Part shown: positions 45,363 through 54,795 of the stretch, in pieces
Layout: every line of letters starts with the position of its first letter
Position numbering within the stretch: the stretch's first letter is position 1
Source of the DNA: Sulfodiicoccus acidiphilus
Lineage (GTDB): Archaea; Thermoproteota; Thermoprotei_A; Sulfolobales; Sulfolobaceae
Direction: 5' to 3'
DNA: 64,000 bases
Assembly (NCBI RefSeq): GCF_003967175.1
Contig: NZ_AP018553.1
Coordinates: 1,302,001 to 1,366,000 of the forward strand
Program-made: the position numbers and the translations under genes
The notes under the pieces: generated by a model
What the model saw: the letters and a program-made list of their open reading frames with translations, nothing else
What the model was told of the DNA's origin: nothing
Databases searched by the model: none

Positions 45363-46007
45363 ATGAAGTTGTATCAGAAGTTTCCGGAAACCCAAGTTCT
45401 GACCACTAAGGGACCAATAGACTTCTACAAGGACGTCTTCGGGAAGGGGAAGTGGCTCTTCCTCTTCGCCCACCCGGCAGACTTCACGCCCGTCTGCACC
45501 ACGGAGTTCGTTGAGTTCCAGAAGGCGTACGAGGAGTTCAAGAAGCTCAACGTGGAGTTAGTGGGAATGAGTGTGGACAGCATATACTCTCACATCGCTT
45601 GGTTGAGCGACATTGAGCAGAAGTACGGGACAAAGATAGATTTCCCGCTCATAGCTGACCCAGACAAGAAGTTCGCAAGACTACTGGACATAGTGGACGA
45701 CGCCTCTGGGGTCACAATAAGGGCAGTGTTCCTTGTCAACCCAGAGGGGGTGATAAGGTTTATGGCCTACTATCCAATAGAGTACGGGAGGAAAATAGAG
45801 GAATTACTGAGAATAACCAAGGCGGCCATAGTCAACGCCAAGGCGAAGGTGTCCCTCCCTGCGAATTGGGAACCGGGAAAGGAAGTCATAGTCCCCGCGC
45901 CTACAATAATCGACGAGGCAAGGATGAGACTTAACATGCCCAACGCCAAGTCGTGGTACTTGATGTTCAAGAAGTACGAGGAGTTGCCCCCCGAGCAGAG
46001 AGTCTAA
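45363..46007 (+). CDS. 1-Cys peroxiredoxin (Prx6-type)
   Basis: This 214-residue peroxidase detoxifies hydrogen peroxide and organic peroxides. The peroxidatic Cys45 lies in DFTPVCTTEF, and the family's Prx6-like C-terminal arm (LPANWEPGKEVIVPAP) is present. No second Cys is seen anywhere, so it needs an external thiol donor. The ATG follows a TATA-like TTTTTAAAC by about 33 bases. A T7 tract after the stop is a likely terminator. All key residues are intact. Confidence 0.94.
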   Translation: MKLYQKFPETQVLTTKGPIDFYKDVFGKGKWLFLFAHPADFTPVCTTEFVEFQKAYEEFKKLNVELVGMSVDSIYSHIAWLSDIEQKYGTKIDFPLIADPDKKFARLLDIVDDASGVTIRAVFLVNPEGVIRFMAYYPIEYGRKIEELLRITKAAIVNAKAKVSLPANWEPGKEVIVPAPTIIDEARMRLNMPNAKSWYLMFKKYEELPPEQRV

Positions 46008-46016
46008 TTTTTTTAC
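46008..46016 (+). terminator. T-tract terminator of the peroxiredoxin gene
   Basis: A run of seven T (AATTTTTTTA) begins within three bases of the stop codon, typical of archaeal intrinsic termination. Confidence 0.6.
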
Positions 46017-46084
46017 TTTAATTGGATCGAGGTTTCCATACCGTGAACGTGAGAGAGAAGTTCTATTTTTACCAGCTGTAGAAA

Positions 46085-46789
46085 TTAACTGAAATCTGGT
46101 ATGGTTTGTAGGGAGGGAACCGGACCCCTTACAGAGATCGTGGAAGGACTTGCTAGTTGGAGTAGATTAATGTAAACGTCCACGTAGAAGTTCCAATAAT
46201 AGTAGTACCTTACTCCATACGGCGCACCGTAGGGAGAGACCACTACTAGTGCAGAGAAGTTCAGTCTAACATATTGGAACTTGTTCCACTGTGGACTTAA
46301 AGCGAAGGTCAGGTTGATAGCGTAAGTTCCCTGTCCAACTGTTAGGGTTGAGTTCCTAAGCTCACTGTTGAAAACTTCCGCCGTCTCGACCGAGCCTGTC
46401 GGAGAGGTTAGTTGGAGGGAGACTTCGGTCACAAGCGGTTTCTTATCGTGGGCAGAAACGTTGAAGTAGAAGGGATAGATGCTGACCACCTGATATGGAT
46501 AGTTCACGACGAGAGAGCTCACATTGAAGGACAGAGAGGGTGGACTCTGTGACTTGTAGGAAGGTAAGTAGACGTAAACGTAGTTCGAGAGTTCGCAGTT
46601 TTGATATAGCGAATAGGTGATCGCAAGTGGGGATATACTTAGCGTGACATATGTGAGAGCACTGACGACAGGAGTCTCTTTAGTTTCAAAGAGACCGTGA
46701 TAGAAATAAATAACGTGGGAAGACGCCACAGGGTCCAACAGAAGCATCGAATAAAGTAGAAATACAACGATCTTAGCTTTCGTTCCCAT
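46085..46789 (-). CDS. Exported beta-rich protein with a VIYFYHG start
   Basis: This 234-residue protein has a signal peptide (about residues 1-23, cleavage probably after VASS) and a long beta-strand-rich extracellular domain with several NxS/T glycosylation sites. The mature start HVIYFYHGLF resembles DVMYFYQGTI of the next gene. There is no C-terminal anchor. With the neighbouring gene 15 bases upstream it forms a two-gene operon. It could be a minor subunit of a surface filament. No enzyme motif is seen. Confidence 0.75.
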   Translation of the reverse strand: MGTKAKIVVFLLYSMLLLDPVASSHVIYFYHGLFETKETPVVSALTYVTLSISPLAITYSLYQNCELSNYVYVYLPSYKSQSPPSLSFNVSSLVVNYPYQVVSIYPFYFNVSAHDKKPLVTEVSLQLTSPTGSVETAEVFNSELRNSTLTVGQGTYAINLTFALSPQWNKFQYVRLNFSALVVVSPYGAPYGVRYYYYWNFYVDVYINLLQLASPSTISVRGPVPSLQTIPDFS

Positions 46790-46804
46790 CGGAGTGACCT
46801 TCTC

Positions 46805-47416
46805 TCAGGTGGGAGGTAGAGGAGCGTAGCTGGTTTGTTGGAATGGGTTGAACCCGAAGTAGAGCGACAATTCACCTAAGGACGTTCCAGGGGCGTCGTT
46901 TGGGAGTGGCAATGATGGCTGTACAAGTATGCTGACGTAGTACGTTCCTTCGGTTAGGGAGACGCCGCCGCTTGTCCCCCCGTTTCCGGAAGACTTGAAG
47001 ACTGGAGCTCCATCGCTGACTACTTGTATCACGTCTGGAAATCCAGTCTGGCCTTTGGCTTGGATTAATATGTATGCATTGTTTATGCTGCTCCCAGTGA
47101 GGGACTCGTTAGAGATGTACATGTACCCACTTGTCTTGACTTGAATCTGTACGACCTGGGAGTAGAAAGCGTAGCTAGAGTTAGTCAGGGATATGGTTGC
47201 CGTGAAACCTACACCTGCAGTTCCGTTAGTCACTGAGACGTAACTTCCGTACTGTCCGCTTGGATTGCCGTTTGGACCGTAGCCGAATATCAGTGGTTGG
47301 GAGGTGGAGACCACGTTTATCGTACCTTGGTAGAAGTACATCACGTCCGCCACTAGGACTGGAACCAGGGCAACAGCTAGAACGAGCCCAATTATGCCCA
47401 ATCTCTTCTTGTCCAT
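46805..47416 (-). CDS. Exported protein, candidate surface-filament subunit
   Basis: This 203-residue protein begins MDKKRLGIIGLVLAVALV, a Sec-type signal cleaved probably after VLVA, leaving DVMYFYQGTINVV at the mature N-terminus. The rest is Ser/Gly/Thr-rich beta sheet with few charged residues, no Cys and an NGT sequon. Size and make-up resemble the thread filament subunit of Sulfolobus acidocaldarius, whose N-terminal strand inserts into the next subunit. I infer, but cannot prove, that role. It is the first gene of the unit, with an AT-rich promoter upstream. Confidence 0.75.
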   Translation of the reverse strand: MDKKRLGIIGLVLAVALVPVLVADVMYFYQGTINVVSTSQPLIFGYGPNGNPSGQYGSYVSVTNGTAGVGFTATISLTNSSYAFYSQVVQIQVKTSGYMYISNESLTGSSINNAYILIQAKGQTGFPDVIQVVSDGAPVFKSSGNGGTSGGVSLTEGTYYVSILVQPSLPLPNDAPGTSLGELSLYFGFNPFQQTSYAPLPPT

Positions 47417-47507
47417 GTTTTCTATGTACCGCAGTTCCTTGTTGATTATAAGGCTTTCTTAGTGAAGGTTAAATTTAGGTGTTTCAGAGGACGACCTAGG
47501 AAAATAG

Positions 47508-48370
47508 ATGCGAGAGGTGGCCGAGCGCCTGGGCGTAGGTAGAGCGGAGATAGGAGCTCAAGGGGCTCTGGCTTTAGCCCTGTTAACTTCTTACTTCCTC
47601 CTTCCCACGTATCAGCTAACTTCAACTATCTACTTTCAGTCTGTCAACGGTCTGGGACTAGAAATCGACTTCATGGGTCACAGGACCCACTTGTTGCTGG
47701 CCTCGTCCCTCGCGTCGGCGACCATGTTCGCCATCTCGGGGTTAGCCCCGATCTTCTGGAGGAGCAAGTACTCACTCTACTTATCAACTCTCGCCGCTAG
47801 CCTGGGCACCTCCCTGACCTTCTCTACGTTAGTGTTCAGGGAAAGGTACTTCAGTTACAACGGCTTCTCGATCTTACCTACAGTTGATGGTGCCTTCTAC
47901 GTGCGCGTTCCACTAACTCAAGAACTGGGACCTCCACTCTACCTTTCGGCCGTCCTCCTCGGGTTAACAGTGATGAACTCATGGACGGGAGGAAGGTGGA
48001 TCCCGTGGGGGAAGGAACCCCTTATTGATAGGGTGGTGTCCCAAGTGGTACGGGGGATTTCGTTAACGCGCTAAGGAGGCTAGCCCACGAGATGGGAGCG
48101 GAGATCGAGGAATTAGAGGAAGGGAGACTTGTAGTGAACGGGCTCGAGGTGACGAGGTCCTCACCCAACCTGAGGTCGGTAGATTTCTTCTTCCCCAGGT
48201 CTAGAGGGAGGGAAACTCTCCTACTTGGCAAGGAAAGAGCCATCCTCCTGGACAGGAGAGGTGTTAAAGTGATGAGCGTAGAAAGGGCGGTGAAACATTT
48301 GGCTTCCAGGATGTTGGAAACCGAGGTATCGAAGCGTGAAGCAGTCCGAAGTGAGGCGGAGAGCCCTTAA
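47508..48370 (+). CDS. Membrane protein with cytoplasmic C-terminal domain (one-base shift)
   Basis: Two frames (47508-48074 and 48092-48370) read as one 287-residue protein if a G is added to the G5 run at 48052-48056. The junction then reads VVSQVVRGDFVNALRRLAHE, a natural continuation. The first 190 residues hold four or so membrane helices with extracellular loops (YFQSVNGLGLEIDF). The last 95 form a soluble alpha/beta domain. I recognise no family. It is divergent from the filament-like genes and may help export or assemble them. If the shift is real, there are two genes. Confidence 0.65.
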
Positions 48371-49122
48371 CCTCTTAGTAAGTAAAGGTTCACTACCTGG
48401 TACTCGACTCTGGTTGGGTAGTGGAGGATTACCCCTAGGTAACCTCCCTCGTAGATCGTGCCAGGTGGGGTATTGTAAGAGTAGACCACGCCGGTGAGAT
48501 TGTAGTCTAGCTGTACTTCGACGAAGTGAACTCCGTAAGGAACGGTCAGGTTAACCTGCTCCGGACTAGTCTGTCTGGCTAAGGCAACCGAAGTGTTGGC
48601 GTTCACTATGTAGAAGGAGGAGAGGTTTGTGAGGGTGACGTAGACCGGACTGTTTACCTCCAGTGTGAGGTAGCTCACCCCTCTAGAGTAGGAGAAGTTA
48701 TAGAGGGATATGGAAGTTCTGACGCTCACCGAGGCTACCTGGGAAAAGGTGACGTAGATCTGGCTACCGTTCATGTAGCCACTGACGTAACCCGTCACGT
48801 CCAGTGGGGAAGGAACGTTTGGAATTAAAGGGAGGCTTACGTTGAACGGCCGATCGACTTCTGGACGCGTTAGGTTGACGCTCTCGTTGAGCTGTGGGAG
48901 CTCTACCTCTCCTCCTACTGCCTCCATGGGGAGCGACGAATTGAGGTAGAGTTCCACACTCACGTTTCCGCCCGTAACGTAGACTCCCACAACTTCCACG
49001 GTGGGAGGTGGGAAACTGGCACGCTGGACGTAAACATGTGAACCGGTGTAGATCACTGCCGCCACTGATAGTGCCACCAGGATCAAGGCCGCCACTAAGA
49101 AGGTCCTGAACTCACTGTCCAC
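48367..49122 (-). CDS. Membrane-anchored extracellular beta-rich protein
   Basis: This 251-residue protein has one N-terminal helix (about 7-25) and an extracellular domain of repeated short beta strands with more than ten NxS/T sequons, so it is likely heavily glycosylated. No Cys is present. There are two Fn3-like halves, suggested by repeats of NVSVELYLNSS and QVNLTVPYGVHFVEVQL, but the match is loose. It converges on the membrane protein with a four-base overlap and probably belongs to the same surface-structure locus. Confidence 0.72.
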   Translation of the reverse strand: MDSEFRTFLVAALILVALSVAAVIYTGSHVYVQRASFPPPTVEVVGVYVTGGNVSVELYLNSSLPMEAVGGEVELPQLNESVNLTRPEVDRPFNVSLPLIPNVPSPLDVTGYVSGYMNGSQIYVTFSQVASVSVRTSISLYNFSYSRGVSYLTLEVNSPVYVTLTNLSSFYIVNANTSVALARQTSPEQVNLTVPYGVHFVEVQLDYNLTGVVYSYNTPPGTIYEGGYLGVILHYPTRVEYQVVNLYLLRG

Positions 49123-49891
49123 AAGAGATCACTGGAGAACCAAATAAAATTCGGTTCCCTACCGCTGAAGTTCAAACCTTGTGTATGCTCACCTCCTAGA
49201 GACCTGAGGGCATGTCCCAAGGGAAGAACGCACTTGCGGACGCGATTGTAACTATTCCGGAGGCCTCTAATAGATGTCGATTAAGGAGAGCGTCTCGACG
49301 CTTCCCGCGTAGCTCGTGATCTGAGGAAGGCCGTATAGTCTATTAGCATAAGGACCTAGTGAGGTCTCTTACTACGTCTTAAGCTGGTTCAAATAGGAGG
49401 CCGTCCCCCACAACGACCGCTAACCAGTATGGTACCCTCGGCCAACCGGTCTAGAAGACGATGAGAGCTGAGAACGTTAAGGTTTCGATGGTAGGTACGA
49501 ATAGACGCTCACTCCAGACCAGTCGTGGCATTCAGTAATTCTGCGACCCTACCATGGCTTTCGATGTACCTACAAGGACCAACCGCATTGGTACGCTTGA
49601 GCTTAGCTTGCCAAGTCCTAAGAAGAGCTAGAACACTCCACCCAGGACCCATTCCACGATCGAGGCCGGCCCTGCAGGAGCCACCATCTCTACGATGCCG
49701 AATGGGGCTCGGTTTCCACTTCTTCAGGTATTATTGAAATGAATGGATCCCAGAACTTGAGTTCTTTCCTTGATTTAATAAGGAATAAATGTATTTAAAA
49801 TTTTAATTTCTTTTCATCACGATCAAAGGGAGTACAAGTGCATAGTTTCGTAATGAGGATTAGTAGAAAGTGACAAGAAATACTAAAGTGT
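49123..49891. other. Gap without an intact gene
   Basis: About 770 bases show no frame with good codon use, no RNA motif and no match to R1-R3. The 49200-49740 part is GC-rich with long broken frames, which suggests decayed coding DNA, perhaps a transposase, but no motif is firm enough to name. The last 150 bases are AT-rich and end the thermosome gene. Confidence 0.45.
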
Positions 49892-51571
49892 TCAGTCTCC
49901 TCCGAAGCCACCCATTCCTGGCATACCGCCACCGGCCTCTGGACCTCCCCCTCCTCCTTGTGGTGCCTTCGTCGGTGCGGCAGCTATGATATCGTCTATT
50001 TTCAACACTGCTGTGGCAGCCTCAGTGGCGCTCTTTATGACCTGTTCCTTGACCCTCACCGGATCCACTATGTTTAGTGCTATCATGTCGTCGGCCAGTT
50101 TTCCTTTCATCACGTCAACTCCGCTGTTTGAAAGTCCCTTGGAGTGTTTGTTCCTGAGCTCCACCAGAGTGCTCACGGGCTCTAGACCCGCCGTCTCGGC
50201 TAGGAGCAAGGCCATCTCCTCAACGGCCTCTGCGTAGGCCTGAACAGCTAGCTGTTCTTTTCCACCTACTTGAGTGGCGAACTGTCTCAGCTTGTAGCTC
50301 ACTTCCTCCTCTACTGCCCCTCCTCCTGCCACTATGCTTGGGTTCCTCAACAGGTTCCTGAGCGCGTGAAGGGCGTCGTTTATGCTCCTCTCGGCCTCGT
50401 CTATGGCCATGTCGTTTGAGCCCCTCAGGAGTACATTGACGACCCTCTCCTTCTTCACTCCTTCTATGAACACCATCTTGTCGTTACCTACCTTCCTCTC
50501 CTCCACGAGGTCAGCGTAGCCTAGGTCATCCTGAGCGGCGTCCTTTACGCTGCTTATTATCCTGGCGCCGATGGCCTTCTCCAGCTTCTCGATGTCGCTC
50601 CTCTTCACCCTCCTAACGGCCATTATGCCCTTCTTGGCCAGGAAGTGCTGGGCTACGTCGTCTATACCCTTCTGGCACACCACCACGTTCGCCCCTATTG
50701 CGGCCAGTTTGTCTACCATCTCCTTGAGGTACTTAGTCTGCTCGTCCAGGAAGTTCCTTATCTGCTCTGGGGAGGTGATGCTTATCTTGGCCGTGATCTC
50801 CGGTTTCTCGACCTCCAGACCGAAGTCAACGACAGCTATCTTGGCCTTCTCGACCCTCCTTGGCATGGCAGCGTGTACAACCTCTTTGTCCAAGATGAGC
50901 CCCCTCACTAGAGCGGAGTCTTCCAAGGAGCCCCCTTTCTTCTTGTCTATCTTTACGTTGTCCATGTTCACGTTGTAGGTTCCGTCCTCTCTCCTTTCCG
51001 CCACACCCCTTATGGCGTCTATCACGAGCTGCACCAACTTGTGGGAACTCTCTCCCACCATGAACTTGCTCGACAGGGTGGTCTCCACCACCTTCCTCAT
51101 GCCTTCCTCCGCTTGCTTGGAGTGCAGGTCAGTCACGTCCACCTTAACACCTACTTGGCTGATCGCCTCCAACGCCCTCTCCTGGGCCCTCTTGTACCCC
51201 TCTATTATTATCGTGGGGTGGACGTTCTGGTCGAGGAGCCTCTCCGCCTTCTCCAGGAGGAGGCCGGCCAGCACCACCGCGCTGGTGGTGCCGTCCCCCA
51301 CCTCCGAGTCCTGGGCCTTGGCCGCCTCCACCAGGAGCTTGGCCGCAGGGTGCTGTATCTCCATGTCCTTGACTATTGTGGCGCCGTCGTTGGTTATGGT
51401 GACGTCGCCGAAGCTGTCTATGAGCATCTTGTCCAGCCCCTTGGGCCCCAGGCTGGACCTCAGTATCTCGGCCAAGGTGCGGGCCGCTATTATGTTGTTC
51501 CTGAGGGCGTCCCTGCCAGTGGACCTGGAGGTGCCTTCCCTCAACATTATTACTGGTGTTCCACTTGCCAT
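49892..51571 (-). CDS. thsA: Thermosome (group II chaperonin) subunit, alpha-type
   Basis: This 559-residue subunit of the cytoplasmic folding chamber binds ATP through [12 protein letters not shown] near 90 and [10 protein letters not shown] near 402. The sequence [20 protein letters not shown] follows the alpha subunits of Sulfolobus closely. The C-terminus ends in a [20 protein letters not shown] tail, as in GGM-tailed chaperonins. The ATG at 51571 ([10 protein letters not shown]) is chosen because the TATA box at 51602-51610 predicts transcription from about 51580; an ATG at 51592 and one at 51613 lie upstream. No frame problem is seen. Confidence 0.95.
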   Translation of the reverse strand: MASGTPVIMLREGTSRSTGRDALRNNIIAARTLAEILRSSLGPKGLDKMLIDSFGDVTITNDGATIVKDMEIQHPAAKLLVEAAKAQDSEVGDGTTSAVVLAGLLLEKAERLLDQNVHPTIIIEGYKRAQERALEAISQVGVKVDVTDLHSKQAEEGMRKVVETTLSSKFMVGESSHKLVQLVIDAIRGVAERREDGTYNVNMDNVKIDKKKGGSLEDSALVRGLILDKEVVHAAMPRRVEKAKIAVVDFGLEVEKPEITAKISITSPEQIRNFLDEQTKYLKEMVDKLAAIGANVVVCQKGIDDVAQHFLAKKGIMAVRRVKRSDIEKLEKAIGARIISSVKDAAQDDLGYADLVEERKVGNDKMVFIEGVKKERVVNVLLRGSNDMAIDEAERSINDALHALRNLLRNPSIVAGGGAVEEEVSYKLRQFATQVGGKEQLAVQAYAEAVEEMALLLAETAGLEPVSTLVELRNKHSKGLSNSGVDVMKGKLADDMIALNIVDPVRVKEQVIKSATEAATAVLKIDDIIAAAPTKAPQGGGGGPEAGGGMPGMGGFGGD

Positions 51572-51601
51572 GTTATACCATCCACCCCCCATTGTTTCGG
51601 T

Positions 51602-51610
51602 CATATAAAA
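51602..51610 (-). promoter_or_regulatory. TATA box of the thermosome gene
   Basis: TTTTATATG on the minus strand, preceded by purines that could serve as a BRE, predicts transcription about nine bases before the chosen ATG at 51571. Confidence 0.7.
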
Positions 51611-51694
51611 CATTTTCTAGGGTACCATAGTGCTCCAGTAGGTTCACTCTGCTCAACCTTAGGCCCTTGTGTACTACCAGCGGGCTCCTTGAAG

Positions 51695-52111
51695 TCAGGA
51701 GCCGTCGTGTTCCTTCAAAAGGATGGGCAAGATCATCAGTACGCCCATGGCTTGGGCCAAGCTACAGTAAATGCACACAGAGCGTATCAGTAACTCCGTG
51801 TAGACCAAGTAGCCCACGAAGACAGTCGCCAGCACCCAGAGGTAGGGTACAGTCCACCTTCCCTTATTCCAATTCCACAGGAACGCTACCAACAGGAACC
51901 ATACTAGTCCCAGAAGGGCGACGGGAACCCCAAAGAAGTGAGAGAAGGGACTGAACTCTACTTTCGCACAGTCTACTGGACCGGAAACGCCACAGAGGCT
52001 GGGAGGTTTACCGACCTCGGTCAGGACAAGTAGGTAAGCGGAGTCAGCAGCTCCCACGGTCAACAACGCGTTAGAGAGGGGTCCCGCAAGTTTACTCCCT
52101 TTCTTTTCCAA
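51695..52111 (-). CDS. VKOR-family membrane thiol oxidoreductase
   Basis: This 138-residue protein has four membrane helices. The VKOR redox residues are present: the loop pair in SLCGVSGPVDCAKVEFS (about 38-54) and the quinone-side pair in SVCIYC near 112. Such proteins oxidise a thioredoxin-fold partner outside the membrane and reduce quinone, so making disulfides in exported proteins. The TTG start follows a GGGGTG ribosome-binding site, 13 bases after the iron-sulfur gene, so both share a transcript. A CPYC partner lies at 54796-55923. Confidence 0.9.
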   Translation of the reverse strand: MEKKGSKLAGPLSNALLTVGAADSAYLLVLTEVGKPPSLCGVSGPVDCAKVEFSPFSHFFGVPVALLGLVWFLLVAFLWNWNKGRWTVPYLWVLATVFVGYLVYTELLIRSVCIYCSLAQAMGVLMILPILLKEHDGS

Positions 52112-52124
52112 GCTTAGAGCACCC

Positions 52125-53653
52125 CTAAATCTTGACCTTCAGCTTCTTTAGCTTATTTCTAACGTCGAGTATGAATATGTTGTCGTGGGGGCAGTCGTCG
52201 ATGCACTCGCCAGCACCGATGCACTTTAAGGCCTTGAATTCTCCCCTCTTTACGAAGGAAGACCTCATGTCTGTTAGGCCCACCGGGCAGGCCTTGGCGC
52301 AGTCAACTGTCCTGCACTTGAGGCAAATCGCTGGATCTTTCGCCTTCACTCTAAAAGGCCCTAGGTAACCGAAGAACTGGTTGAAAGTCCCCCAGCCACA
52401 TATTCCATGAGTGACGCAGGCGTAGTCCCCCAGGTAAGGAGATGCCAAGAATTGAAGGTACCACAGGAAGTTGAAGTAAAACGCGGTGGCTACCATTGTG
52501 GGATCGTTGCCCAGTATCGAGAAATGGATCACTCTCAGGGAGTTCAGGAGGGAAAGCACTGCGAAGGTGAGGAGTGTGGTCCAGGTTAGGGTAGAAGAGA
52601 CCTTAAACGCCCTCGAGATCCTTGAAGTTAGGGTTTTTCTCCCCAGTCTCGACGTCCTATTGTACTTCTTGAGCGAATCCATGAAAGTACCCTGGAGCAT
52701 GTAAGGGGCAGTGCACGTAACAGAACATATTTGCCTAGATCCCAACATGAAGGAAAGAACCGCAGTTACCGCGTAAGTCCCCAATAGCCCGATCAGGAGG
52801 GATGGCTCGACGGGGCCGAAAGTACCTAGCCCGTTGAACCAGGAGTACGGGATAGCTGGGAATTGGGAAGCTATAGGAGAGAAGGAGGGCAGATATATGC
52901 TGTAGACCCAGTAGGAAACGAACATTAGGACGAGTCTTATCTTGTTCCCCTCTTCTTGGTCTCCCTCACCTTGTCCAACACTAACGCACCCAGCCACACA
53001 CCCATAGCTACCATGAACCACGGGCTCCCCGTCACCGTGACCAGGAATGATAAGGTGTCCCAAATTGCGCCTACGAAGTTCCACTTGACGAAGCCGAGGG
53101 CCAACTCGGAAGAGACGTTCGCGACCCCATAGAAGTTCACGGCCGTAGCCGAGAGGAAGGATGATGTTAGGGCCGACAGCAACATCGCAGCTGTCAAGAG
53201 CGGAGAGTCTAGGTAATTTCCCGTAAAGGAGCTAGGCCTCACGTACCTCAGAGTGTAGTAGAAAAGAAGGAGGGGCGCTAACACTAGTGGAAATAAGTCG
53301 AGAGCCCTTGTCGCAAGTAATCCTGCCACTCCAGCTAATAGAGCTAGGTGGTCCGCCGATCTTCCTAAGTTAACTGTGCTTCCCCTGTGTCTGTAGAGGT
53401 AGAGAAACTCGGTTCCCACCAACGAACTTACCAGAATCGAGACTGTCATTAACAACGTGATATATAGAGGGCTTAACCAAGCTGCACATATCGCGATCCC
53501 CACAGCCCCACTCATACGATCTCTCCTCATGTGTAGCGAAGTCGAGACCACAGTCCATCCAGAAATCACTAAAGCCAATAATTCGGGCCCATTTATATAT
53601 CTATGAGCGAGATAATTCAATAATTCTGTAACGGCGTCTCCATAGAAATACAT
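52125..53653 (-). CDS. NapH-like polyferredoxin membrane protein (one-base shift)
   Basis: Two frames (52937-53653 and 52125-52950) join into one 509-residue protein if one base is added to the C4 run at 52947-52950. The junction then reads RETKKRGNKIRLVLMFVS. The N-terminal 230 residues hold some seven membrane helices. Further helices follow, then CSVTCTAPYM and a C-terminal double [4Fe-4S] domain with CLKCRTVDCAKACP and CIGAGECIDDCPHDN. The NapH/YccM-like layout suggests electron transfer across or along the membrane. It precedes VKOR in one operon. The iron-oxidation (fox) loci encode a similar protein, by general resemblance. Confidence 0.82.
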
Positions 53654-53785
53654 GGACGGAGCGAGTAATGTAAAGGCTATATGGATGTGTAAAATCTCTT
53701 TTTACATTCGGGCAGGGAACCTCTCATTAGGCGTTAGGTGTTTTCTAACACAAGTTTTACACTTAACCGAGTCTCTTAACTGCTA

Positions 53786-54772
53786 ATGAAGTCGCGAAGA
53801 GCAATTTCAAATACCGTATTCGCAGCCGTAACTATAATTTTAGTAATGGTTGCGGCCCTAGGGTTCGGACTTTACTTGACGATGCCTAGGACAGTCACCG
53901 TGACTAAGCCGGTGATTATGAATCAGACAGTTACTAAGACGATATACCTAAACAGGACAATTTACGTAAACAGAACTATAACAATTCCCGAAGCCAAGGC
54001 AATTTCTGGCGCCTTCCTGAACAGCCAGGTCATAACTTTCAACTACACGGCCCAGTTCATGTGTACACCAAATCTCATTCAATTCTTCCCAAACCAGACT
54101 CAAGCTAACCAAGTAGCCATGGGCTGTGAGGTTGGGGCCGTCAACTCGTCTGCCTTCCCAGCTAACGCAGCTCCGGTCTACGTGGTGGTTCCAGCTTTCG
54201 CTGGCATCTCCATATTCGGTGTCCAACAATTGGGTGCTAACCCGTTGGGCTTCCCGGTATTCCACTACAACGGTCAGAACTACACGGTGGTGACCCAATG
54301 TGGGGCCGCAGGCACACCAACCGCGTGTCCAGACCACATGACCTACATATACTCCCCGGCATTCACCGCAGTGGAACAGTCGCTGGGCATAAAGAACGGT
54401 GTGTTCGGCCTACCTGAGGGAGTCCTGCCCACTCCGGCCCACGAACACGTGGTTACCTTCAGCACTAACACCTCCATCCCCTGGTATGTAGTGGTCGTAC
54501 TGGACTTCAACCCCAACATATTCCCCAACCCAGTCACTGGACAGTGCCAGGCCATAGTTCCCTCTAACCAGAGTAGTCCCACTGGACTTTGCTTGAACTC
54601 TTACAGCAACGTGCAGAAAGCCCTCCATACCTACGATAGCGCTGTGATGACAGCCAACCAGGCCAACCCCATATGGAGTACATTGCTTAAGAGTTCCTTG
54701 GACGCTGTGGAGGTTCCAAGCAACATGGTGCTGTACTTCAGTGACCCTTCGACATATCCGTATCCCCTATAA
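53786..54772 (+). CDS. Exported protein with a class III (pilin-type) signal
   Basis: This 328-residue protein begins MKSRRAISNTVFAAVTIILV, with a basic end, an Ala before the likely PibD cleavage site and a long hydrophobic helix. That is the type used by archaeal pilins and binding proteins. The rest is extracellular, Asn/Gln/Pro-rich, with many sequons and several Cys (CTPN, GCEVG, TQCG, TACPDHM, GQCQA, GLCLN). A cluster of His/Met (AHEHVV, CPDHMTY) could bind copper. It is divergent from the iron-sulfur/VKOR operon and lies 23 bases before the CPYC gene. The precise role is unknown. Confidence 0.8.
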   Translation: MKSRRAISNTVFAAVTIILVMVAALGFGLYLTMPRTVTVTKPVIMNQTVTKTIYLNRTIYVNRTITIPEAKAISGAFLNSQVITFNYTAQFMCTPNLIQFFPNQTQANQVAMGCEVGAVNSSAFPANAAPVYVVVPAFAGISIFGVQQLGANPLGFPVFHYNGQNYTVVTQCGAAGTPTACPDHMTYIYSPAFTAVEQSLGIKNGVFGLPEGVLPTPAHEHVVTFSTNTSIPWYVVVVLDFNPNIFPNPVTGQCQAIVPSNQSSPTGLCLNSYSNVQKALHTYDSAVMTANQANPIWSTLLKSSLDAVEVPSNMVLYFSDPSTYPYPL

Positions 54773-54795
54773 CCTAGTCCAGGTGCATTAAGGCC

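Noticed and set aside
49525-49737. A 70-residue plus-strand frame in the gap before the thermosome gene
   Set aside because: It has no promoter, no ribosome-binding site, an Arg/Pro/Leu-rich composition and no neighbour to support it.
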